Assembly: GCA_000752035.1 (NCBI GenBank)
Contig: CCFE01000021.1
Location: forward strand, 344,867 to 408,866
Direction: 5' to 3'
DNA from: Bacillus rubiinfantis
Lineage (GTDB): Bacteria; Bacillota; Bacilli; Bacillales; Cytobacillaceae
DNA: 64,000 bases
Both the position numbers and the translations under genes were made by a program. Below the pieces are notes generated by a model. The model was given only the letters and a program-made list of their open reading frames with translations. It searched no databases and was not told where the DNA came from. This document shows positions 32,282 through 40,851 of this stretch, piece after piece. Position 1 is the first letter of the stretch. Each line of letters begins with the position of its first letter.

Positions 32282-35200
32282 ATGTTACACACGATTATTA
32301 AAGAAAATAGCTATCAAGACTCCATTAATTTAATGTTATTAACGAATGCGGTTAATGGCTTAGAAGGAGTAAATAGATGTTCCATCATGATGGGAACAGA
32401 TGCCAATAAGGATATTTTCCGAAATTCTGGACTACTTACGCCTGAAGCAGAAGCTGCAAAAGGCAGTGACATGATGATTGTTGTTGATACAGATGATGAC
32501 GCTGTTGTCGAAAAGGTATTAGCCGAAACAGATCGTTTTCTAAATGACTTATCAGTAAAAAAAGATTCCAACGAATTAAAGAGCGTAAAGAATTGGCAGG
32601 ATGCACTGGAAGCACTTCCGAATGCAAATTTAGCTTTATTCTCAATACCTGGAGTATATGCTGCCGATGAGATTGAAAAAGCGTTAGATCATAACCTGAA
32701 TGTTTTCTCCTTCAGCGATAATATTTCGATTGAGGATGAAGTCAGACTTAAGAAGAAGGCACATGAAAAAGGCCTATTGTTAATGGGACCTGACTGCGGT
32801 ACAGGCATCATTTCCAGTATCCCAATGGCGTTTACCAATGTTGTAAATAAAGGGAATATCGGAATTGTCGGGGCTTCAGGGACTGGTATTCAAGAAGTTA
32901 CGGCAATGATTGACAAATTAGGCGGAGGCGTCGTTCACGCTATCGGAACCGGCGGCCGTGATTTAAGTGATAAAGTCGGTGCCATTACCGTAAAAGATGC
33001 CATTGTTGGGTTAGAACACCATGATGCTACAGAAGTGATTGTGGTCATTTCGAAGCCGCCAGCTCCAGAGGTACGAAACGAAGTTGTTCAATTGCTTCAC
33101 TCTGTCTCGAAGCCGGTAGTGGCAATTTTCCTCGGTGAAAAACCTGATCACCATGAAGGGAATGTGTATCTTGCCCACACATTAGAAGAAACAGCAAGAA
33201 TAGCAATTGACTTGGCAAATGGACAGCCAGTGAAGGCTAATTACTATGAGCCTGTCACACATAAAGTAGAAAAGACGTTGTCTGCAGATATGACGGTTAA
33301 AGGGTTATATTCTGGCGGTACATTAGCAGCTGAAGCAGGCATGTTGATATCGGAAGCATTAGAATTGGGCGGATTAGTGAAGGAAGAAGGATATATCTTA
33401 AAATCTCATGGTTTTGAAGTGATGGACCTTGGCGACGACATCTATACCCAAGGTAAACCGCATCCGATGATTGACCCTGAAGTAAGAATTAATAAGATTA
33501 AAGAATATTCGACTGATCCAAAAACTGGAGTTATTTTGCTTGATTGTGTATTAGGCTATGGAAGTCATCCTGATATGGCTTCAGCATTGGCACCAGCCAT
33601 AAAAGAGGCGATTGCAACTGCTAAAACTGATGGCAGAGACCTGCATTTTATCGGAACTGTGGTGGGAACAAAACAAGATCCCCAAGACTTCAATCAAGCT
33701 GTTGCAACATTAAAAGAAGCAGGTGTCATTGTTGAAGAGAGTAATGCAAAAGCCGTTCAATTAGCACTTAAATTTATGGGTAAGGAATTAATTGAAGCAG
33801 CTAAGCAGGTTATTCCTTACACTGGCGAGAAAAAACCTCTACCTAAACTTAGCGCCGCTGTTGATGAAATGCTTAATACGATGCCTAGAGTGATCAACAT
33901 TGGTCTTGAGAGCTTTAATGAACCAATTGTTAAATATGGCGGCCAAAGTATTCAATTTAGCTGGAAGCCAGTTGCTGGCGGAAATAAGCGGTTAATCAAA
34001 ATTTTAAATGCGTTACGTAAAAAAGAAGAAGAAATCAATGCAGCAAATGAGGAAGTGATTGAGAGAATCAAGAATTCTCAGCCATTCCTTGTTGATGTTG
34101 TACCGGCAAAATCTGTGATACCAGAACTGAATGGTAAAGTATTACTTCATGCCGGACCGCCAATCACATGGGAAGAAATGACCGGTCCAATGCAAGGGTC
34201 ATGTATCGGTGCTTCATTATTTGAAGGTTGGGCTACTACGGAAGAAGAAGCGAGAAAACAGCTTGAGTCTGGTGAAGTGACCTTTATGCCATGTCATCAC
34301 GTTCATGCTGTTGGTCCGATGGGTGGGATTACCTCAGCCAATATGGCCGTACTGGTTGTTGAAAACAGAGCTGATGGTACGGTAGGCTATTGTACGATGA
34401 ATGAAGGAATTGGCAAGGTACTAAGGTTCGGTGCCTACTCCCAAGAAGTAGTGGATCGCCTGCACTGGATGAAAGATGTGTTAGGGCCAGTTATCAGTCA
34501 AGCGATTAAACAAAAAGGTGACGGCATCAACCTAAATGTTATGATTGCCAAAGCCATTACGATGGGAGATGAATTCCATCAAAGAAACATTGCCGCGTCG
34601 TTGGTATTCTTAAAAGAAATTAGTCCACTGATTGTAAAGCTGGATATTGATGATAAAACCAAGGAAGAAGTAATTCAATTCTTGGCTGATACGGATCAGT
34701 TTTTCTTAAATATCATGATGGCAACGAGTAAAGCAATTATGGACTATGCGAGAAAGATTGAAAGTGGAACTGTTGTTACTACCCTAACGAGAAACGGTAA
34801 AAACTTTGGCGTTCGGATTAGTGGTATGGGCGATCAATGGTTTACAGCTCCTGTTAACACACCAAAAGGGTTGTATTTTACAGGCTATTCTGAAGAAGAT
34901 GGAAATCCAGATATCGGTGATAGTGCGATAACCGAAACAGTTGGCGTTGGCGGAATGGCAATGGTAGCAGCACCAGGCGTAACAAGATTTGTTGGTGCAG
35001 GTGGTTTTGATGATGCATTAAAGGTATCGAATGAGATGGCCGAAATCTCTATTTCCCATAACTCTAACTGGAGTATTCCAACTTGGGATTTCAAAGGAAC
35101 TTGTCTTGGAATTGATATAAGAAAAGTAGTGGAAACAGGGATTACCCCATTAATTAATACCGGTATTGCTCATAAAGAACCAGGAGTAGGACAGATTGGA

Positions 35201-35284
35201 GCGGGTACAGTAAGAGCCCCGCTGGCATGTTTCGAAAAAGCTTTAGAAGCATATGCGGAAAAGTTAGGAATTACAGTTGAATAA
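32282..35284 (+). CDS. fdrA: FdrA-DUF1116 (AllF-AllG) fusion protein, putative carbamoyltransferase
   Basis: This 1000-residue protein joins two proteins that are separate in E. coli. Residues 1 to about 520 are FdrA (AllF), a succinyl-CoA synthetase-like fold with the NIGIVGASGTGIQEV and AIGTGGRDLSDKVG nucleotide-loop region. From about 530 to the end is DUF1116 (YlbE/AllG), with LLHAGPPITWEEMTGPMQGS, FMPCHHVHAVGPMGGITSANM and ETVGVGGMAMVAAPGVTRFVGAGG. In E. coli, FdrA, YlbE and YlbF have been assigned as an oxamate carbamoyltransferase in anaerobic allantoin use. That function is extrapolated here. ATG 32282 follows AGGAAGGAG. The stop overlaps the next ATG by one base. No carbamate kinase gene lies in the window. 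Confidence 0.88.
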   Translation: MLHTIIKENSYQDSINLMLLTNAVNGLEGVNRCSIMMGTDANKDIFRNSGLLTPEAEAAKGSDMMIVVDTDDDAVVEKVLAETDRFLNDLSVKKDSNELKSVKNWQDALEALPNANLALFSIPGVYAADEIEKALDHNLNVFSFSDNISIEDEVRLKKKAHEKGLLLMGPDCGTGIISSIPMAFTNVVNKGNIGIVGASGTGIQEVTAMIDKLGGGVVHAIGTGGRDLSDKVGAITVKDAIVGLEHHDATEVIVVISKPPAPEVRNEVVQLLHSVSKPVVAIFLGEKPDHHEGNVYLAHTLEETARIAIDLANGQPVKANYYEPVTHKVEKTLSADMTVKGLYSGGTLAAEAGMLISEALELGGLVKEEGYILKSHGFEVMDLGDDIYTQGKPHPMIDPEVRINKIKEYSTDPKTGVILLDCVLGYGSHPDMASALAPAIKEAIATAKTDGRDLHFIGTVVGTKQDPQDFNQAVATLKEAGVIVEESNAKAVQLALKFMGKELIEAAKQVIPYTGEKKPLPKLSAAVDEMLNTMPRVINIGLESFNEPIVKYGGQSIQFSWKPVAGGNKRLIKILNALRKKEEEINAANEEVIERIKNSQPFLVDVVPAKSVIPELNGKVLLHAGPPITWEEMTGPMQGSCIGASLFEGWATTEEEARKQLESGEVTFMPCHHVHAVGPMGGITSANMAVLVVENRADGTVGYCTMNEGIGKVLRFGAYSQEVVDRLHWMKDVLGPVISQAIKQKGDGINLNVMIAKAITMGDEFHQRNIAASLVFLKEISPLIVKLDIDDKTKEEVIQFLADTDQFFLNIMMATSKAIMDYARKIESGTVVTTLTRNGKNFGVRISGMGDQWFTAPVNTPKGLYFTGYSEEDGNPDIGDSAITETVGVGGMAMVAAPGVTRFVGAGGFDDALKVSNEMAEISISHNSNWSIPTWDFKGTCLGIDIRKVVETGITPLINTGIAHKEPGVGQIGAGTVRAPLACFEKALEAYAEKLGITVE

Positions 35285-36144
35285 TGAGTTTTAACTTCTT
35301 GGAAATTGGATATGGGGTAAAGAGCAATTTTTTACCCCATATCTTATGTAAAAAAACTCTTGGTAAGGTTCATAGTGTGTTTCAATCCAGTTTTAACATC
35401 GTAATCCAAAATAATTTAGTGCATTTCGGTTCTCTAGGGATACCTTTGTCTGCTTTTGGAATTAATATTCCGAAATCCGACCTTGAACTGCTATTAAATA
35501 CTATTCAGCCAGGAAATTCAATTCAACTGAATGATACGATAATCAAAATTGATACCATGAATCATCGTTTTATTATTAAGTTGGACATGTTAACGGAAGT
35601 GGATTTGCGGTTAAACCGGCTTAAATATAATGTAGAAAATATAAAAAATAGTGAAATAGTTAAGTTAATGAACGAAATAGATTTAATTAGAGATTCTGGT
35701 GTCGTTCAATCCAGTAAGGAAACATCATTGATTAATGAAATCATACATGCACGGCCGGGTAATAAGCGGTTGAGTAAAGCGTGTATAGAACATTTTTTTG
35801 GCAGAGGGATTGGCCTTACGCCAAGCGGAGATGATTTTATTTCAGGTCTGATTATGGTTGAGACATCGTTTTCAAGTCATTCTTATTGGCAAGACGAGCT
35901 GAGAGAATTCTTAAGCAGTCATGCAAACTCAACCACGGATGTCAGTTGTAATTATTTCTATTCTTTACTAAATGGCTATGTTAGTGAAAATTTTAAGGAT
36001 TTACTTAGCAATTTAGCTGAAAGTGTTGAAAAAGCCAAAGCCAAAAGACTTGTGAACAACATACTAAGCTATGGCCATACCTCAGGGATCGATACATTAT
36101 TGGGGATTCAAGTAGCACTAAAGCAACTGACTCATTGTGTTTAA
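35284..36144 (+). CDS. allH: DUF2877 family protein (AllH/YlbF), carbamoyltransferase partner
   Basis: This 286-residue DUF2877 protein is recognised by the conserved block GRGIGLTPSGDDFISGL near residue 180 and the C-terminal GHTSGIDTLLGI. It is the third component beside FdrA and DUF1116 in AllFGH sets. TAATG joins its start to the fdrA fusion stop, so the two are translated together, probably in a fixed ratio. It is somewhat more AT-rich than its neighbours. The job is inferred from context: phosphorolytic release or transfer of a carbamoyl group. A strong terminator follows and ends the catabolic island. Confidence 0.85.
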   Translation: MSFNFLEIGYGVKSNFLPHILCKKTLGKVHSVFQSSFNIVIQNNLVHFGSLGIPLSAFGINIPKSDLELLLNTIQPGNSIQLNDTIIKIDTMNHRFIIKLDMLTEVDLRLNRLKYNVENIKNSEIVKLMNEIDLIRDSGVVQSSKETSLINEIIHARPGNKRLSKACIEHFFGRGIGLTPSGDDFISGLIMVETSFSSHSYWQDELREFLSSHANSTTDVSCNYFYSLLNGYVSENFKDLLSNLAESVEKAKAKRLVNNILSYGHTSGIDTLLGIQVALKQLTHCV

Positions 36145-36177
36145 GGAGAAATGGATATTACTATTCCAATATAAGTC

Positions 36178-36208
36178 AAGCGGAGCCACATATATGCTCC
36201 GCTTTTTT
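36178..36208 (+). terminator. Terminator at end of the catabolic island
   Basis: The 9-base arms AAGCGGAGC and GCTCCGCTT are followed by TTTTTT. Confidence 0.92.
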
Positions 36209-36384
36209 AGATTATTAGTGTAACATAATATTTTGATATAAAAATACATTATAATGCATTAATTAACAAAATGCTAATGGATAGCACAGCCTTTTTACAA
36301 CTTTTAGCTAATTTTGAACAATTGGTGACATTTGTGCGTAAATGTGTCTTTTCGGTGAAAATCATATTATGATAGCAGTAACGA

Positions 36385-36400
36385 TGTGACTTACATCACA
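36385..36400 (+). promoter_or_regulatory. Perfect TGTGA-N6-TCACA box (Fnr/CRP family) before qoxA
   Basis: TGTGA-CTTACA-TCACA matches the Bacillus Fnr consensus at all ten fixed positions. It is centred about 72 bases before the qoxA start and just downstream of the possible -10, where binding would block transcription. That fits turning down the aerobic oxidase without oxygen. Which family member binds is not known. Confidence 0.7.
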
Positions 36401-36463
36401 TAAATGAATTTATGATTATGAAAAAAAGAAAAAAATAACTTACATTAATGAAAGGGGTACAGT

Positions 36464-37375
36464 ATGAAAGTCAAATTCGCATTAATGTCGCTTGCCATTA
36501 TGATGATTACCGTGCTTTCTGGTTGTGAACCGCTTATGGTTTTAGATCCGAAAGGGCCTCAAGCTGAAAGGCAGGCAAGAGATATTATGATCTCCATTGG
36601 TATCATGTCGTTTATTGTTATTGTCGTTTTTGCCATCTTAATTTATGTGCTTATTAAGTACCGTGCTTCAAAGCAAAGTCCAGACTATGAGCCGCCTCAT
36701 ATTGAAGGTAATAAATGGGTGGAAGCTATTTGTGTGGGAATTCCGATTTTAATCGTTACTTATTTTTCGTTTGTTTCAGTACAGAGTAACTATATCGTAG
36801 AGGCAAAACCGCAGGGTTATGGAAATAAGGAACCATTAGTAATTTATGCTTCATCATCTGACTGGAAATGGCATTTTAGTTACCCAGAGCAGGGCATTGA
36901 AACCGTTAACTATTTATATATTCCGACAGACCGTCCGCTTGAGTTTAAACTATATTCATATGGACCAATTACAAGCTTCTGGATTCCGCAGTTGGGCGGA
37001 CAAAAATATGCGATGTCTGACATGGTGACAACATTGCATTTAGCTGCTGACGAACCGGGAGAAATGATGGGTCGTAATGCAAACTTCAGTGGGAAAGGGT
37101 TCGCCGAAAATATGTTCAATGTAACGGCAATGCCAGAAAAAGATTTTAAAGAATGGGTTAAAGATGTTAAGAAAACGGCTAAACCACTGACAGAAGATAA
37201 ATTTAAGCAGTTATTAAAACCAGGACATCTTGGACAAATGACGTTTACAGGTACCCATTTGAAATTTAGTCCAGCACCTGAACACAATCACAGCAACACT
37301 GGGACAAAAGAGAAACAAAATATGGACCAGATGGAAAATATGGATAACATGGACCATAGCAAACATTCTCAATAA
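36464..37375 (+). CDS. qoxA: Cytochrome aa3 quinol oxidase subunit II
   Basis: This 303-residue lipoprotein subunit of the aa3-type menaquinol oxidase has a lipobox at LSGC21 and two membrane helices (about residues 42-64 and 83-105). The external cupredoxin domain follows, with SSDWKWHFSYPEQGI and SYGPITSFWIPQLGGQKYAM. The CuA-binding cysteines of cytochrome c oxidases are absent, as expected for quinol oxidases. The last 30 or so residues are unusually rich in His and Met (HNHSN, then repeated NMDQMENMDNMDHSKH), suggesting copper binding. It starts the qoxABCD operon behind an FNR-type box. Confidence 0.95.
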   Translation: MKVKFALMSLAIMMITVLSGCEPLMVLDPKGPQAERQARDIMISIGIMSFIVIVVFAILIYVLIKYRASKQSPDYEPPHIEGNKWVEAICVGIPILIVTYFSFVSVQSNYIVEAKPQGYGNKEPLVIYASSSDWKWHFSYPEQGIETVNYLYIPTDRPLEFKLYSYGPITSFWIPQLGGQKYAMSDMVTTLHLAADEPGEMMGRNANFSGKGFAENMFNVTAMPEKDFKEWVKDVKKTAKPLTEDKFKQLLKPGHLGQMTFTGTHLKFSPAPEHNHSNTGTKEKQNMDQMENMDNMDHSKHSQ

Positions 37376-37454
37376 CGCAAAACATTATGAAAAGAAAAAA
37401 GTAAATGAAAAAAACTCGGATAAAAAGTAAAAAAACTGAAAGGAGTCAAACAGG

Positions 37455-39401
37455 ATGGAGTTCTTTGAACGTTTTGCCGTGCCTCATCCAAGTCTTGCCA
37501 TCTATGCATCAATGGCTGCAATAGGCTTAACAGTAATTGCTATTATTGCAGGGTTAACCTATTTTAAAAAATGGGGTTATTTATGGCGCGAATGGTTAAC
37601 AACGGTTGACCATAAACGTATTGGAATTATGTATTTAATCTCTGCCTTAATCATGCTTTTCCGCGGCGGAGTTGACGCAATCATGATGCGTGCTCAGCTT
37701 GCTGTACCTGATAACAAGCTGCTAGATGCTCAGCATTATAATGAGGTTTTTACAACACACGGGGTAATCATGCTCATCTTTATGGCAATGCCATTTATTT
37801 TTGCCTTTATGAACTATTTAGTACCATTGCAAATAGGTGCTCGTGATGTAGCCTTTCCAAGACTAAATGCTTTAAGCTTCTGGTTATTCTTCTTTGGTGC
37901 AATGCTATTTAATATCTCATTTGTTGTCGGTGGCTCACCAGATGCCGGTTGGACATCTTATTTCCCGCTTGCAGGGAATGATTTCAGTTCATCAGTTGGT
38001 ACGAATTATTATATGATTGCCATTCAGATTTCAGGTCTTGGTTCCCTGATGACTGGTATCAATATGATTACTACTATTATCAAAATGAGAGCACCGGGTA
38101 TGACATTAATGAAAATGCCAATGTTTACTTGGTCTACGTTAGTAACAAATCTGATTATTGTAACGGTTTTCCCTGTATTAACAGTAGCACTTGCAATGGG
38201 GACATTCGACAGATTATTTGGAACCAATTTCTTTACAACAACTAATGGCGGTATGGATATGCTTTGGGCCAACCTTTTCTGGGTATGGGGACATCCTGAG
38301 GTATATATCCTCATTTTACCTGCCTTTGGACTATATAGTGAAATTATTTCAACATTCGCCGGCCGCAACCTTTATGGCTATAAATCGATGGTTGCTTCAA
38401 TGGTTGTGATCTCAGCACTTTCATGTATGGTTTGGGCGCACCATTTCTTTACGATGGGTCAAGGAGCACTCTCAAATAGCTTTTTCTCCATTACAACGAT
38501 GATGATTTCGGTACCAACCGGGGTAAAGATTTTTAACTGGTTGTTCACCTTGTGGAAAGGAAAAATCCGCTTTACGGTTCCAATGTTGTATTCGATCGGG
38601 TTTATTCCACTATTTGTTATCGGCGGTGTTACTGGGGTAATGCTTGCGATGTCAGCTGCTGATTATCAATATCACAACACGATGTTCTTAGTCGCACACT
38701 TCCATAACACGATTATTCCTGGTGTGGTCTTTGCGATGCTAGCTGGTCTAACCTTCTATTGGCCAAAGATGTTTGGTTTTATGTTAAATGAAAGAATCGG
38801 GAAATGGTCGTTCTGGCTTCTATCCATCGGTTTTTGCTTAGCTTTCTTCCCAATGTATATTACCGGGCTAAATGGTCAGGCTCGCCGGATGTACACCTAT
38901 TCTGAAGCTGCTGGCTACAGTACTCTTAATATGTTATCTTTCGTTGGTGCGGGTATTATGGCAATTGCCTTCGCATTGATTGTATACAATGTTTACTACA
39001 GCGTTCGTTACTCACCAAGAAATATCGGTGCCGATCCTTGGGATGCGCGTTCGCTTGAATGGGCAACACATACACCAGTACCTGAATATAACTTTGCTGT
39101 CGAGCCACATGTGGCTTCAAGTCAGGCATTCTGGGATGCTAAGAAAAACGGGCATGAACTGTTCCCGGGTAAATTGGAAAAGATTCATATGCCAAATAAT
39201 AGCGGAGTTCCATTTATTATGAGTGCCATCTTCTTTGTTTGGGGATTCTCAATGATATTCTCACTCTGGATTCCGGCAATTATCTCTACTTTAGCGATTT
39301 TCGCTTGTATGGCTCACCGTTCATTTGAAAAAGATCATGGCCGTTATATTTCTGTTAAGGAAATTGAAGAAACTGAAACAAGATTGCGAGGTGCTAATTA
39401 A
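37455..39401 (+). CDS. qoxB: Cytochrome aa3 quinol oxidase subunit I
   Basis: This 648-residue catalytic subunit has 14-15 membrane helices and matches the family length of about 649. Metal ligands are in place: the low-spin haem ligand in TTHGVIMLIFM, the CuB His and cross-linked Tyr in WGHPEVYILILP, the CuB pair in WAHHFFTMG, and the haem-binding pair in VAHFHNTIIPG. It oxidises menaquinol, reduces oxygen to water and pumps protons. ATG 37455 follows AAAGGAG. Its stop overlaps the qoxC start by one base. Confidence 0.97.
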   Translation: MEFFERFAVPHPSLAIYASMAAIGLTVIAIIAGLTYFKKWGYLWREWLTTVDHKRIGIMYLISALIMLFRGGVDAIMMRAQLAVPDNKLLDAQHYNEVFTTHGVIMLIFMAMPFIFAFMNYLVPLQIGARDVAFPRLNALSFWLFFFGAMLFNISFVVGGSPDAGWTSYFPLAGNDFSSSVGTNYYMIAIQISGLGSLMTGINMITTIIKMRAPGMTLMKMPMFTWSTLVTNLIIVTVFPVLTVALAMGTFDRLFGTNFFTTTNGGMDMLWANLFWVWGHPEVYILILPAFGLYSEIISTFAGRNLYGYKSMVASMVVISALSCMVWAHHFFTMGQGALSNSFFSITTMMISVPTGVKIFNWLFTLWKGKIRFTVPMLYSIGFIPLFVIGGVTGVMLAMSAADYQYHNTMFLVAHFHNTIIPGVVFAMLAGLTFYWPKMFGFMLNERIGKWSFWLLSIGFCLAFFPMYITGLNGQARRMYTYSEAAGYSTLNMLSFVGAGIMAIAFALIVYNVYYSVRYSPRNIGADPWDARSLEWATHTPVPEYNFAVEPHVASSQAFWDAKKNGHELFPGKLEKIHMPNNSGVPFIMSAIFFVWGFSMIFSLWIPAIISTLAIFACMAHRSFEKDHGRYISVKEIEETETRLRGAN

Positions 39402-39997
39402 TGAAAATCGATCACTCGCTGCCACTTGAATATAGTACAAAACAAAATGATTTAAATATTTTTGGGTTTTGGGTTTTCATCGCTGCAGAGATTATGCTTT
39501 TTGCAACATTGTTCACTTCTTACTTTACGTTAGAGCATCGAATCGGAAACGGCCCTGGCGGTGCAGACATATTTGAAATTACTCCAGTGTTAATAGAAAC
39601 ACTTGTCTTGTTAACGAGTAGTTTTACAATTGGTCTTGGTGTTCATGCGATGCGTCTTGGAAACAAAAAAGCAATGATGAGTTTCTTCATCATAACATTG
39701 CTGTTAGGTTTAGGTTTCCTTGGTGTTGAAATTTATGAATTTACCCATTATGCACATATTGGTGCAGGCTTGCAGGTTAGTGCTTTTACAGCGATTCTGA
39801 TGCTTACATTAGGAACTCACGGAGCGCACGTAACCTTCGGGCTATTCTGGGGCACAGCTATCCTCTTACAATTGAAAAAACGCGGATTGACTCCGGAGAC
39901 GGCAAATAAATCATTTATTTTCTCGTTATACTGGCATTTCCTAGATGTTGTCTGGATCTTTATCTTCAGCTTCATCTACTTGAAAGGAATGATGTAA
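39401..39997 (+). CDS. qoxC: Cytochrome aa3 quinol oxidase subunit III
   Basis: This 198-residue haem-copper oxidase subunit III has five membrane helices. Landmarks are NIFGFWVFIAAEIMLFATLF at the N-terminus, GAHVTFGLFW in the middle and LYWHFLDVVWIFIF at the C-terminus. It stabilises subunit I and is coupled to it by TAATG. The stop is followed one base later by the qoxD ATG. Confidence 0.96.
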   Translation: MKIDHSLPLEYSTKQNDLNIFGFWVFIAAEIMLFATLFTSYFTLEHRIGNGPGGADIFEITPVLIETLVLLTSSFTIGLGVHAMRLGNKKAMMSFFIITLLLGLGFLGVEIYEFTHYAHIGAGLQVSAFTAILMLTLGTHGAHVTFGLFWGTAILLQLKKRGLTPETANKSFIFSLYWHFLDVVWIFIFSFIYLKGMM

Positions 39998-39998
39998 A

Positions 39999-40280
39999 AT
40001 GAGTGAATTATTTCCACGAAAACAAATCATGGGCTTTGTCTTTTCATTAGTTCTTACAGCCATTGCCCTTGCGGTTTATTTCTTAGACTTGTCATTTGCC
40101 CAAGGCATAGCTGTCCTTGTGATAACAGCTTTCATTCAGGCACTATTGCAGCTTGTTGTGTTTATGCATGCCGGAGAAACGAAAGATAAATGGTATATTT
40201 ACGGTAAGGTGTATTTTATGATTGGGATTGCCTTAATCACAGTCTTTGGTACTTTACTCATATTCCTTTGGGACATGTAA
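39999..40280 (+). CDS. qoxD: Cytochrome aa3 quinol oxidase subunit IV
   Basis: This small subunit IV of 93 residues has three membrane helices and the typical segment IQALLQLVVFMHAGE. It is shorter than B. subtilis QoxD (about 124 residues); the missing part is mostly the N-terminal extension. It closes the qox operon, with a hairpin terminator immediately after the stop. Confidence 0.93.
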   Translation: MSELFPRKQIMGFVFSLVLTAIALAVYFLDLSFAQGIAVLVITAFIQALLQLVVFMHAGETKDKWYIYGKVYFMIGIALITVFGTLLIFLWDM

Positions 40281-40289
40281 AACATAGAG

Positions 40290-40317
40290 GGAGCGTCTAT
40301 TCAGATGCTCTCTTTTC
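40290..40317. terminator. Terminator after qoxD, shared with the convergent small gene
   Basis: GAGCGTCT and AGATGCTC (one G-U pair) form a compact stem followed by CTCTTTTC. Confidence 0.8.
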
Positions 40318-40584
40318 TTATCTTTTTACTAAATATAAGCCATTCCTTGATTTTATCGGCTTAACTTCAATCCCTTTATCTGTATTTTCAACCATTTCCT
40401 CCGTAGCAATAAATAACATTCCCATCAAAAAGAACATGATTGCCCCAACAATCGTTCCGATTCCAATACCAAGAACAGGGATGTATCCGCTTCCAACCCC
40501 GTATGCAAAAATCATGAATCCTGTCAATAAGGTTATGCTTCCCGCCCATCTAGTGGCATGTAAGATTTTCATGCGTGAGTTCAT
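40318..40584 (-). CDS. Small membrane protein of unknown function, 88 aa
   Basis: This 88-residue protein has two hydrophobic segments (about residues 11-31 and 36-60) and a charged tail (ATEEMVENTDKGIEVKPIKSRN). AGGAGG lies seven to eight bases before ATG 40584, so translation is well supported. I do not recognise the family. It is convergent with qoxABCD and ends right at the shared terminator. Confidence 0.75.
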   Translation of the reverse strand: MNSRMKILHATRWAGSITLLTGFMIFAYGVGSGYIPVLGIGIGTIVGAIMFFLMGMLFIATEEMVENTDKGIEVKPIKSRNGLYLVKR

Positions 40585-40780
40585 TCTAACAACCTCCTAA
40601 TATGTGGAAGTGAAAAATCCAGTTATTACCGAATCTTTCTCTATCTTACCATATATTATTCGTCAAGTTCACAAAATTGTTAAAAAAACTTAACAAATTT
40701 GTCAAAATTATCGAAGTTGAACTCTTGAAAATTAATTATTTTAGTGATATTAAAGACCCCGCTGATTGTGTTTCACTTTA

Positions 40781-40789
40781 TGGTATAAT
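40781..40789 (+). promoter_or_regulatory. Extended -10 promoter for the acetyltransferase gene
   Basis: TGGTATAAT is a perfect extended -10 element about 60 bases before the TTG start. No good -35 is visible, as is common for extended -10 promoters. Confidence 0.55.
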
Positions 40790-40851
40790 TATTTGAAATT
40801 TTTGTATGATTGAAGATTTAATTAAGTTAAAGAAAAATTGGGGGGAGAAGT

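Larger units (their letters stand above)
36145..36463 (+). other. Intergenic region before qoxA: terminator, promoter and FNR-type box
   Basis: This 319-base gap holds the island's terminator and an AT-rich stretch. It also holds possible -10 elements TATTAT (36365-36370) and TATGAT (36368-36373) without a clear -35, the FNR-type dyad at 36385-36400, and the qoxA ribosome binding site AAAGGGG. I see no further gene in it. Confidence 0.6.

Noticed and set aside
32282..35284. Acyl-CoA synthetase/succinyl-CoA ligase as the function of the FdrA-like protein
   Set aside because: The fold is related, but the fused DUF1116 domain and the following DUF2877 gene match the AllFGH carbamoyltransferase set better.
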